Assembly: GCA_023846275.1 (NCBI GenBank)
Contig: CM043870.1
Span: 11,727,527 to 11,791,526 of the forward strand
Length of the DNA stretch: 64,000 nt
Direction: 5' to 3'
From: Vanilla planifolia
Lineage: Eukaryota; Streptophyta; Magnoliopsida; Asparagales; Orchidaceae
In this document: piece by piece, positions 52,101 through 63,493 of the stretch
How positions within the stretch are numbered: position 1 is the first letter of the stretch
Layout: the number at the start of each line of letters is the position of its first letter
Program-made: the position numbers and the translations under genes
The notes under the pieces: generated by a model
What the model was told of the DNA's origin: nothing
Database searches by the model: none
Seen by the model: the letters and a program-made list of their open reading frames with translations, nothing else

Positions 52101-54174
52101 TTCAGATTTATTTCCAAGAGCATGAACATTGTTGGCATTAGACAAACAAGATTTAAAGAGGCATTCCTTTACTACTTCTTGCCCTCATGAGTTAGCATGT
52201 ACTGATTTGGGTTGATACAAGCTAATGAAGAAAGAATCAAATTTTCATTAATTAATTGATGAGTTTATCATTGTGAAAGAACTGCAAGAAAGTAAAGCAA
52301 TATTAAGAACCTTCACACCAACCAAAACTAGATAGTTCTCTCAACAAATTAACAAAAGATGGATAAAAAATTACGATGATAAACAATTGATTAGTTGATC
52401 CTCTACATTCAGTTACACAAATAGTTATCATTTTATAAACTTTACACAAAAAATGAGAATAAGAAAAAGCTTTAAATTGGCTCTTAATTCATCAAAATGC
52501 CATTTTATTTAGTGTTATTGGGATAATACTAAAATATAAATTATAATACTATTTAAACGTCAATATTTTCCAAAACTTGTAGCATTTTTTATTATTTAAC
52601 TGAATTTTATCTAAATAAATTTTTATTCTTATATTTAACATTAAAACAACCAATATTAAGAAATTGTTCAAATTTTAGTAAATATTTTGATATCTTTTTT
52701 GAATGATAGAATTGTAATTTTTAATAATACTATTTAAGAATATCATGAACCAAATATTTAATATCTTTAAAAATCTTTACATTATATAACAATGCTATTA
52801 AACCAAATAGACCCTCGATAGTTTAAAAAATCTTAAGTATCAACAATATATTTATTTTTTTGAAAACCTATATTTTAGATTCTCAATAACACATTTTAAT
52901 GCTCAAAATAAATTGCAATGTACCAAGGTCACTAGTTTAAAATTTAACAAACATCAATTTATCATACAATGCTCTTAAGAAAAAAAAGTTGTCTTTCCAT
53001 TTACAACAAAATACCCAAAAAGCATAACAAACTCTTCCAAATACAATTCAATAGGTGCAAGCTAGAATTTAAAGTGGTTAAAGGATCAATCGAGAGCCAA
53101 TCATGGTATATGATCCTTCAGAAAAATAGTGGAACAAATTCATAAAGAAAATGTAGATAAACAAGGGAAAACTCCACAAAAATGCAATGCGGATTAAACT
53201 ATCCAATCACCCCCAATTGAACCATTCAATCCAATGGCTAGTTGTTTGATGGGTGATATCAAACTAAGGCAAGAAGAAGCTTATTTTCCAATCAAGATTA
53301 GAGGATGCAATTGAACAGTGCTTCAAAATTCATCATATTCTATGTTCAACTTGTGTTATTGTCCCTAATAGCATGTGATGTTCCTTTATACACTCACTTT
53401 TGTCTTCTAAGTAAATTCCTAATATTTATCTTATGAAACCAAATCATGCATCAACACATTACTAATATCGTTCTCGAAAAAAATCGTTTGAATGTATTTA
53501 AATTGGTAACATGATCAAGGCCATGCAAGAAGGAACTGGGTGAACTTGAAATTGTGATTAAAAGTAAAATTTGTTTAAAAAGACAAATGGAAAGAACTTA
53601 ATTATTATTGCCACTACAATAGAAACCAATCATTTCATGACAAATCACTTTTTATGGAATCAAACAGATAAATTACACTAATGAATACCACTTCACTGGG
53701 AAAATATTTAATGTAAAACACAAGACTCAATCAATCTTACCATTGTCCATTGAAAACAACAATCCACCATACCACACCAAACTTTCAAATTAGCTTACAA
53801 AGATTGCACTTGAATCTAATTTTAAGACAAAACAAACAAGATTCTAATGATAATAATAATCTTAAAATATTAAGATTTGTATAAGTGCTTCGAAACTCAT
53901 CTAGCAAAGAATTTAATAAATGTAAAAGTTATTTAATTATCAGCTATTTTAACATAAGTATCAGAGATTGTATAATATTTATGCCTCTAAAGTAGAATAA
54001 AAAAGCATGCATGTTCTTCCATTAATCAACATTAATTCTAACAAAAAAGTAAGATGACACAAATAGAAACATACTTTGTAAGGCAACTAGACTTCACAAC
54101 TTATCCTTTAGATGTTAATGTTTTCATGCAACACCATCCAATATCAGTACATGGATGAGCTTCCAAATTACCCA
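49110..54174. other. About 5 kb of AT-rich sequence without recognised genes
   Basis: Open stretches of 60-92 codons occur (49,482-49,760 minus; 50,769-50,960 plus; 51,924-52,145 minus). The last is the least AT-biased, but I recognise no domain in any. The part next to 49,110 may be the rest of the right copia LTR. Confidence 0.4.
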
Positions 54175-56060
54175 TGTCACTTCCCACCTATCATATCACT
54201 AGTATTATCATCTAAGTTACAAGAAATCAAAGTACTCACGGTTAAAAATGAGGACAAAACTACTAAGACAGGGGTGACTAAATAATAAAAACACATATTA
54301 TCTCGATAATAAATCCAATTTTTCATCACAAAAAAATAAAGTGCATGCATACCTGTTATATAATGTCCTCATAAACATGATATCAAAATAAAATCAGCAT
54401 ATATACGATCACTCACACACCTCATATACCATTCTAAGCCCCTCTCTGTATAGATCTATGACATATCTTGTAATGACAAAATAATAAACTCATTTAGATA
54501 ATTCTCATAGGATTATACCTTATATCCTAATCATGAATCATCTAATATGTAACATCTCATCATCTCTAAATCTTTACCTATATGCATGACTAGTCAACCA
54601 TATCTATCACAAATCATCTTCATTCCTTATCCTTACAGAAAAAGCTAGCAATATCAGATGAGGTCTCTGATGTCATCTTATCTCATCTTATAGTCAGGTA
54701 TCAAACTAGTGCTTATGATGCTCAGTATCCTGTGTTGGTGCTCATCATATCTCATGAAAATATCATAACCCCACATCAAACCAGTGTTTATGATGCCTAG
54801 CATCTTGTGTTGGTGCTCATCATATCTTATAGAATCTCATAATCTAGTATCAAACTAGTACTTATGATGCTTAGGATTTTGTGTTGGTGCTCATCAAATC
54901 TCATAAAATCATGAAGGCAAGTTTAAGAAAATTTTATTTTATAGTTTTTTTGTCATTTTCTAGTAAGGTATTTAACTATGTTATCTTTATCACATATCAT
55001 TCTATGTATGTAATTTTTACTCTTTTTTTTAAGGTATATTATAATATTAAATTATGTGATTTATGCATCATAAATATCATGTCATGTTTAATTTAAATCA
55101 TATCCTCTTATATTACTAATAATTGAAGTTACCTATCATTATTTCAAATAATTTCTTAATTTCTTTTCCTTTTCTTTTTTCTTTTATTTTTTATAAGAAA
55201 TTTATAATATATTAAGATTAATTCTTACAGTTACATATATTAATATCAACTCAATATGAAAATTAACTCACCTTAATAAAGCTTCTTGTTCTTACTAATA
55301 AAAGCTCTTTTTTCTGATTTATAACCTTCAAAATAGTCTTTTCTCTACATAAAAATAGTCTATTAATTTACTTTACTAGTAATAAATTGCTACAAACTAA
55401 ACTAAAACATTTGTTTGATTTTTGTTTTATTTTATTTTTCCTACAATAATAGCTAAAAGACTTTTCTTCCCCAATTTTTTTATATAACACATTTCCTTTA
55501 TTTTTCTTTTTTTATAGATTTTCCATGTCTTGTTTTTTCAGATTTTTTTTTTATTTCCTTTTTTCACTTGTTGAAGGCAAACGACATCACATGCTTGCTA
55601 GCAGCAACCCAAAAATATTGAAATAAAGCACGTTGACGAGAAAATTGGAAAACCAAAAAAAAATTTACCTTCCTTTTATTCTTCTTCTGTGTCTTGAATC
55701 GAGGCTACGATGTATGTATTTTCCATTTTTTAGTGATGGGAAACTTCACGACCCACTCAATTAAGGTTTTTAAGTATCATCATCAAATTTTTTTCCCTTG
55801 CATTCTCTCTCTTGATCATCGCCTCTACACTCCACGATAACCATTCGGTGATTGGATTTCATTGATTCACCTCAGAGATTTTTGTCTCTCACAAACCATA
55901 GCTATAGGATTGAGTGCAAGAAAATGTCGAGGCATAAAAGGATTTGGGATACTTATCATCCTAATTTTATTTTTTATAAAAATATTATTATTTTAATATT
56001 ATTTTCTAATAACTTTAAAAAATAATTAAAATCAACGATGGCTCCAAACATTATGTCACA
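54175..56060 (-). repeat. Left LTR (3' LTR) of the antisense chromovirus
   Basis: The borders are set by TG...CA ends and by where similarity to the right copy begins. The inner end is tentative because the right copy runs out of the window before it can be compared. It carries three copies of the 74-bp minisatellite (about 54,704-54,905). Confidence 0.65.
54704..54905. repeat. About 74-bp minisatellite, three copies, in the left LTR
   Basis: Units start with TATCAAACTAGTGCTTATGA or a variant, pass through a (C/T)CTTGTGTTGGTGCTCATCA block and end ATCTCATAG/AATCATG. Three consecutive diverged copies are visible. Confidence 0.88.
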
Positions 56061-56199
56061 ATGACCAAAATTTCTCGCTAAATTTAATCTATTCAAATTC
56101 ATATTCATATTTCGTTTTCAACTATTGATAATTATTCTGTCAATACAAAAAAGCTCATACCTTTTAATGTTTACGAAGATGAGTCGTTCCAATCTTTCC

Positions 56200-57560
56200 T
56201 CTTTAAAAAAATTTGTTCCAAAATTTCAAAATAAATCTAGGTATTGAGCCTTCATATATGCTTTTATTTTTTAGGTTATTTCTATATCAATATGATTCTA
56301 TCATAACACTATAATCATGAGAATTATTTTGTTTCTTAATACTTTCTTTTTGTGATCTAAAATCATTATTGGTTTCTCTTAATATGACATATTAGGTTAA
56401 ATTTTTATTCTTTACATATCATATTTGATTATATGTGTTGGATTACAGAAATATTTTTATAGAATAGAAACATGGACTAATTGTATTGATAAAGCAATTT
56501 TATAAGCCACATATCATATCCTTTTTAAAATCTAGAAATGGTCAATATATTTTGGATTCAATTTTCATGTTGTACTTTGATAAACACATGTTCATCGACC
56601 TAAAACTCAATATTCTTATATTTGTTGTCAAAAATTTTCTTTTGTTTCTCTTGTTTTGTTTGAACTTTTTCTTTAATTAGCTTCACTTTTCAAATGACAT
56701 CATCAACAAAATTAGGTCCAATAAACTATCTTTCTCTACCCTCAAACTAATATAATAGAGATTGATATTTTCTTTTATATAGAACTTCATAAATGTCCAT
56801 CCTAATAATAGTTTGATAGATGTTATTATATATAAATTCAACTAAAGAAAGACGACTCTCTTAATCTCTTCTAAAATCTAAAATATATAATCTCTATAAG
56901 TCTTTTAAGGATTTAATTGTTTGCTCTGTTTAGCCATTTTTTATGGGTGAAAATTCAAATTAAATTTCAACTATGTACCAAAGCTTGTTGTACTTTTTTT
57001 ATAGAAATGAGATGTAAATTTGGGATCTTTGTTAGATACAATTTCTTTCGACACATCATGCAATTTCACATTCTACTATAAATACATACAAGCTAACTTT
57101 TCAGCTATATATGTCACTTTTATTATTAAGAAAAATGCATATTTTTTAGCCTATCATTAATTACCCATATACAATCTTGTCATGTCACTCATCTAGGTAG
57201 TCCTATAATAAATTTCATTAAAATATTTTCTCATTTTTTTAGGAATGGGTAAAGACTATAATAACCTATTAAGCTTTTATTGGTCTCCTTTCACTTATTT
57301 ATAGATTAGACATTTTTACATACATTTTATCACATCTCTTTTTAAATTAGGTCATTGATGTTGTTGTTTTAATTACTTATATATTTTTTCCCGCAAAGAT
57401 GAATAATATATTTAGAATTATGAACTTTTTTAAGAATTACTTTAATTACTAATGATTAAGAATGTATAAACAACCTTAAAATCTCTAGATATTATTTTTA
57501 TCTAAAAATCATATTCTTAATCATCTTTGACTTTTATATTAATTTTTTTGCATTCTTTAT
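56200..57560 (-). pseudogene. Chromovirus integrase remnant
   Basis: The minus strand reads KKVHNSKYIIHLCGKK (start of the zinc-binding domain), then MKFIIGLPR, IWVINDRLKNMHF around the first catalytic Asp, SKEIVSNKDPKFTSHFYKK around the second (the SDRDPRFTS-type block), then SPIKNG and TEQTIKSLKDL near the catalytic Glu. The order and spacing are right. The C-terminal part toward 56,200 is eroded and a chromodomain cannot be confirmed. Many stops. Confidence 0.86.
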
Positions 57561-57689
57561 CTAGAGCTAATCATTTTAATAAATTTTATTTAGTTTGGCA
57601 TAATAGACAACTAATATAATGATTATACATTCCTCTATATTTATTTATTTAATAAAATATTCTTTTCATCAGCTTGGGTCATAATTAGA

Positions 57690-58070
57690 TTAATATGTGC
57701 TTGTTTACTTAAGGCATTAACAATAATATTTATTTTATGTGAGTCATAAATGATTGTAGATCATAATCTTTAATAAATTCTAATCATATTATTTGTCTTA
57801 AATTTAGTTCTTTTTGAGTAAATCTATATTTCAAACTTTGATGATCAGTTAGAACTTCACATTTTATATCATAAATATAATATCTTTAGATTTTCAAAAT
57901 AAACACAATTATTGTAAATTCTAGATTTTGAATTGGATAATTTTTTCATATGGTTTCAATTGCTTGGAAACATATGCATCATCTTCGATAATATTTTTCA
58001 TATGGTTTCAATTGCCTGGAAACATATGCATCATCTTCCCAAATTATATTAAAACATAGCTTAATATTTA
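57690..58070 (-). pseudogene. Chromovirus RNase H remnant with internal duplication
   Basis: The readable blocks are SKQLKPYEKNYPIQNLEF, CEVLTDHQSLKYRFTQKELN and the NALSKQA block at the end. These match plant chromovirus RNase H, where the TDH(K/Q)SLKY box holds a catalytic Asp. A 51-bp tandem duplication lies within. Confidence 0.88.
57941..58039. repeat. 51-bp tandem duplication within RNase H
   Basis: TTTTTCATATGGTTTCAATT and the following bases to CATCATCTTC occur twice in a row, differing at a single base in the core (GCTTGG versus GCCTGG). The near identity in so decayed an element indicates a much later duplication. Confidence 0.9.
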
Positions 58071-58129
58071 TAATGATACATTCTTATAAATATAGTAGCC
58101 TTCAATTCCTTCAAACAAAGTTAACACAA

Positions 58130-58870
58130 ACTGATGTTTCTGTTTCTTTTAACTTTTAAAAGTCAATCTAGATAAAAGTATTGTAATTTAAGAAAAATCA
58201 TACATAAATTTTCTATAATATCCTATCAAACTCAAAAAACTTTTAACCTCAATTATATTTGTAGGTTAAGATCAACATACAATAGCTTATATTTTTTTAG
58301 AATTTATAGAAATCCTTCTATATTAATAATGTATCTTAAAAATATAACTTTGGATAATCAAAATTCACATTTTAAAAAATTTAGCATATAACTGATATGT
58401 ATGTAATATCTATAACATCATATATAGATATCGAATATGATATTATGTGCTTCTAGAATATACAAGAATATTATCAATAAATATAATTACAAATTGACTA
58501 AGATATTTCTTGAATTCTATTCATCAAATCCATGAATATCACTAGTGTATTTGTGAGGTCAAAAGATAATATAAAAAATTCATAATGTTTATATCTAGTG
58601 TTAAAATGGTTTTATATATGTCATCATTCTTTATTTTTAGTTGGTGATAATCATATTTCAAATCAATTTTGAAAAATATTGTAGCACCCTACAATTAATC
58701 AAATAAATCATCATTACGAGGCAAAGGATTTCGATTTTTTATAGTAATTATGTTCAACTTTCTATAATCGATCCACATTCGTAAACTATCATCTTTTTTT
58801 TGACAAATAAAATTAGTGCTCTCTACTGAGACACACTAGGTCTAATAAAACTTATATTTAATAATTCTTG
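58130..58870 (-). pseudogene. Chromovirus reverse transcriptase remnant
   Basis: The minus strand from about 58,865 reads [55 protein letters not shown] and FMDLMNRI: a nearly continuous fingers-palm series. The catalytic Tyr/Phe-x-Asp-Asp box is replaced by stop-filled sequence. The frame shifts several times. Confidence 0.9.
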
Positions 58871-59219
58871 AATCCAGATTTTTACTTTTTGTAATTCTGT
58901 AAGTGTCATTTTATATATAACTTTAGATATGGTTCTACTTTATACGTCAATTAAAGTTTAAATTATATTTTTCTATTTAGACGTAATCCTAGTAATTTTT
59001 CTTGAAAAACATCCAGATGTTCATAAATAATAAGGACGCCCTGAGGTTTACCAAATTTTTTATTAATATGCATCACAAATAGCAAAAATCTTTCACATCT
59101 TTTTGACATCAATTTATAAGCTTTTAATGTAGATATAAAAGAAATTTCTTTCTATTTCCATAATCACTTCTTCACCATATTAGGTTTTTAGCTTCACTCT
59201 TTTTCTCTATATAGTTAAT

Positions 59220-59430
59220 TTTTACTTTATGTTTTACTAACCACTCCATAACAAAATAATATCAAGTTCTTACAAAAATAAGATTATTAGTTCCATAAAA
59301 AATTCTTTCCCTTATATATTTATGTATCCATTGATACATTCTTACTCTTTAATTTCAATACAATTATGTAATTTGACTAATAATGTAGTTTTCAATTATT
59401 TTAAATTTATAGATATCCAATATAAAATCT
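59220..59430 (-). pseudogene. Protease-region remnant of the chromovirus
   Basis: The minus strand reads GKEFFMELIILFL then ELDIILLWSG, matching the block after the aspartic protease flap in chromoviruses (F-x-x-DL-I-V-L ... FDVILGMDWL type). Upstream protease and all of gag are absent. Confidence 0.7.
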
Positions 59431-61130
59431 ATGTTATGATGATGATGATTTTACTTACATTAGGATATGTAGATTGTTGGATCCCTACAACTTAGAGATA
59501 CTTCTTGTTTGATCTTTTTCTTATTCTTAAATATTGATTCAACCAAATTTTATATATCAATATTCAAAATATCTATCAAATATCACATTTGTCAAAATAA
59601 TTTACTTTATAATAAGTATATCATGCATATATTGTGTTAATATTTTCATTTAAATTCTCAATTCTAATAACTTCTGACTTTGATATCTCCTTATCACTCA
59701 TTGTCTATCATATCACTAGTATTATCATCTAATTGACAGAAAATCACAGTAATCATAATTAAAAGTGAGGATAAAAACTAATATAAACATGGGTGAGGAA
59801 ATAATAAAAACACATATTATCTTGATAATAAATCTAATTTTTTGTCACAACAAAATAAAATGCATGCATAACTATTCTCTAATATTCTCAAAAACATAAT
59901 AACAAAATAAAATCAACATATACAAGATTACTCACACAACTCACATGCCATTTTAGGCCACCTCTTTATTTGGATCTATGGTATATCATGTAATGGAAGT
60001 AAGGGTGAATATAAAATAGCCAGCATGTGAATTTGACATAAACAAATAACAAAAGTATGATAAAACATAGTATCAAATGTGATAATATAATGTCAACATG
60101 TCCTATAAAAATATTCAACTTATAAAAACATGAATAATAACATATTTTATACATTAAATATGCACACACATCTTTATTTTTTTATTTCATATTGTTTCTT
60201 TTTCTTTATATTCATTTATTTTCTCTTTTTATATTTCTTTTATCTTCTTTATATTTTGGGTCCCAAATGATTCTTATAAGAGTGTATCATATATCCTAAT
60301 CATGTCTCATCTCATATGTGACATCACATTATCTTTAGATCTCTATCTATAGGCATAGCTCATTAGTCATATCTATCACATATCATCTCCATCCCTTATC
60401 TTTACACTAAGTGCAAATGATATTGGACGAGGTCTTTTGTCAGGCACCCCACCTTACCAACTACAGTAAATTAAGGATGCTGCATAAGAAATAATCTCGA
60501 GTGAGGACAAACCATGCCTAGGTGGGGACCAGACGGTGAGACAATTCTAACCCTCGAACCAATCTGGTATATTTTGAAAACATTTTAACCAAATCCATAC
60601 TATGGAGCTGAAATGAAAACATGTGTATATTAAACTGTATATATATACAATAAACCACAAAACTGAAGTACCAAAAAAAATACCAAAATGAAACCAAATC
60701 CACTCCCACCATAAATCTATCCCCTCTCACATGTCAGGAGTATAGTCCTCTCCTGTATTATTATAATCTCCAGCTCTCGGTGTAGTGGATACATGACCTG
60801 TGATGAAGCACTAATGAGACATATATATCTCAGCAGATAAATCCATTATGTAACCAAGTAAAATAAATCTCCCGATATAAAAGACAAGCCGTGAAACATG
60901 ATAAAACAAAATCCATCTCATAAGCGGTGAAAAATAAACCATATGAATACCTTCTTATCAAATGTCATGCAGTATCAAAAGTAAACCAGATAAACATGTA
61001 TACCAAATTTCCATTTCCATTATTTTATATGTTATATACTTACTGGGCCCGATTCCCTTTTGAATCATCATCCTCTGGATCTAATCATCATATCAAATGA
61101 CCTTCAGCCGGCATCCATCCAGTTCATAAC

Positions 61131-61340
61131 ACTAGGCAGATATCTGATCCGAAGACCGATACCCTGCGATCTCATCCGCTAGGCCTAGTGCCACCAGACA
61201 GGTATAGTACTGATACCCTGCGATCACATCCGCTAGGCCTGGTGTCATCAATATATACGGAGGTCATGGTACACATACACACTAGGCAGATATCTGATCT
61301 GAAGATCGATACCCTGCGATCTCATCCGCTAGGCCTAGTG
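61131..61340. repeat. 60-bp direct repeats bounded by inverted CACTAGGC/GCCTAGTG
   Basis: Copies at 61,131-61,190 and 61,281-61,340 differ at only two bases. A shorter third copy (about 33 bp, starting GATACCCTGCGATCACATCC) lies between them at 61,212. Each full unit starts with (C)ACTAGGC and ends with its reverse complement GCCTAGTG, so each could fold back on itself. Confidence 0.9.
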
Positions 61341-61857
61341 GTGAGGATAATGTCTCCAGGAATCCAATTTTCAATTTTTATTTTCCAACCATGTCACACA
61401 TGTGATAAATATGCCAAAACCATATCAATATGTCCAACCAATTATATTTTATCTCATATTATGCTTTTTGTTTCAATTTCCTTTTTGTCATCTTTTATGC
61501 TTTCAGTTCAATCAAAAAATAACACCATAAAACATATATCAAGCCATGAGATAAAAGTCATGTAAAGAAAAACTGTAATGCAGCCCGTAAGAAACCATGT
61601 ATCGAAATATAAATAAATACTATTGTGCTATATCACAGGTTACGAATTTATCTACCTGGATTTATTATTGCAGGACCTCTATTCTCAATTTCTGGAGTCC
61701 CTACAAGGTCACATGTGCAAAATAATTAAAATAAATAAAAAAGGTTTTAAGTCACAAAAACAGCTTTCTAAAAGCCCTACCAAATACTTCCCGAAATCCC
61801 CAAAAAAAATCCCAATTTCTCTCCTTGTTTCTCGCCGCGCCTGGACCGCGCATCCGC

Positions 61858-61980
61858 TGAACCGGCCTGCGGTTCAGCTCCGCGGTTCAGCCGACTGAAC
61901 CGCCCCTCTCTCCCTCTCTCTCTCCTCCGCCTCAGCCCGAACCGGGTGCCTTCCGGTTCGGTTAACCCGAACCGGTTCAA
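61858..61980. repeat. Cluster of GAACCG/CGGTTC inverted words
   Basis: Within about 120 bp the 6-mer GAACCG or its complement CGGTTC occurs about eight times in alternating orientation, including the palindrome-like CGAACCGGTTCA. A CT-rich tract (CTCTCTCCCTCTCTCTCTC) splits the cluster. Confidence 0.85.
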
Positions 61981-62826
61981 ACAGGATCATCCCTGTTTCT
62001 CACCCGACGCTGCTTCCCTCTCTCCTCGCCGCCGCTCGCATTCGGCGGCTTCTAGCTGCTTCCACGGTAAATTTCTCGTTTCCCCGAATCCCTCTCCGGG
62101 AAATACCAAGCTCCTCTCGACTTCTTTCGCACTCCTCGACGACCAGTTTGCCGGAAAAACATTCCGCATCTCGCGGCCGACAACTCCGGCCACTCCTTCG
62201 GCAACCCAATACGTCTCCGGCCGAAAATAAACATTCGGCCGGCCTCTCTTACTCTCCCCCCACTCAACAGAACCCCAATACAGCAAAATAAAACGAACCA
62301 TCTTACCTTGCCGCAGTTTCTCCGGCGAGCTTCCCAGCTTCCATTAAATTTCCGGCAACTTTTCGCAATCGCTCAAAAATTTTCCAAACAGCTTCTGTGC
62401 TTAAGAGAATTAACTCACCCGGGCTGATATCCTCGCCCGGGTGGACACGTATGTGTTAATTATGCCTTGAACCGACACGTTTCGTGATTGTTTTGCAGAA
62501 CACCCCCTGAACTTTTCCAAATTACAAATCTACCCTGGCTTGGCCGACAATTCCATATTTACAAATTTACCTTCCGCCATCCGATTTTAAACTAAATCGG
62601 AAATCCTAAATTGCAGATATATCCCGGATCTGAAATCCTGAAATTACAAATATATCCAAAACTTTAAAAATTCATAATTAATTATCCAAAATTCCAAAAA
62701 TTACAAACTTACCATCATTGGGCTCGTCTCAAAGAGCTATTTCTATAAAAAAATATAAAAAATACAAATAAGAGAAAATTAGGGTTGTTACATCTTTGGT
62801 CTTATCTTATCTCATCTCATAGCCAG

Positions 62827-63493
62827 GTATCAAACTAATGCCAATGATGCCCAACATCTTTTGCTAATGTCCATCACATCTCGTAGAATATCATAACCTG
62901 ATATTAAACCAGTGGCTATGATGCCCAACATCCTGTTCTAGTACTCATCACATCTCGTAAAATATCATAGCCCAATATCAAACCAGTGCATATGATACCC
63001 AACATCTTGTGCTGATACTCATTACAGCTCATAAAATATCATAGTCTAGTATCAACCAATGCCTATGATGTTCAGCATCCTATGCTGGTGCTTGTCACAT
63101 CTTATAAAATATTATAACCCAATATTAAATCAGTGCTAATGGTTCCCAACATTCTGTGTTGGTACAAGTCACATCAAGTAAAATATCATAGCCTCGTATC
63201 AAATCGGTAACGATGATGCCCAGTATCATATGTTGGTACTAACCATGTATATTAGAGTATCATAGCTTGATATCAAACCAGTGCCTATGATGCCCAATAT
63301 TTTGTATTGATACTCATCACATCTCATAAAAATCTCATAGTATGATATCAAACCAGTGCCTATGTTGCCTAACGTCCTCTGTTAATGTTTGTCATATCTC
63401 GTAGAATCTCATAGCCCATTATTAAACCAATGCTCATGATGCCCAAACATCATTTGCTAATGCTTTATCACATCTCATGAAAATAATGAGTAC
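62827..63493. repeat. About 74-bp minisatellite, nine copies, in the right LTR
   Basis: Nine head-to-tail units of 72-76 bp carry the same consensus as the left-LTR array (TATCAAACCAGTGCCTATGA start; CATCACATCTC near the end). Neighbouring units differ by many substitutions, so the expansion is old. No terminal features of CRISPR arrays or of centromeric satellites are present. Confidence 0.9.

Larger units (their letters stand above)
60438..62792 (-). mobile_element. Solo LTR of a Ty3/gypsy chromovirus, nested
   Basis: This 2,355-bp insert starts TGTCAGGCACC and ends GTTGTTACA on the + strand. Read on the minus strand it starts TGTAACAACCCTAATTTTC, a common start for plant Del/Tekay LTRs. 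It is flanked by the perfect 5-bp duplication TCTTT (60,433-60,437 and 62,793-62,797). The sequence of the host LTR resumes in register on both sides. It has no internal coding region, so it is a solo LTR left by recombination between two LTRs. It is clearly GC-richer than its surroundings, especially at about 61,830-62,240. Confidence 0.9.

Noticed and set aside
61946-62301. Overlapping ORFs of 67-104 residues on both strands at 61.8-62.3 kb
   Set aside because: They lie in the GC-rich part of a solo LTR, where few stops occur by composition, and have no family resemblance.
62827-63493. Regular 74-bp repeats resembling a CRISPR-like array
   Set aside because: There is no conserved short repeat with unique spacers. 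Whole units are homologous, they lie in an LTR, and the genome is a plant.
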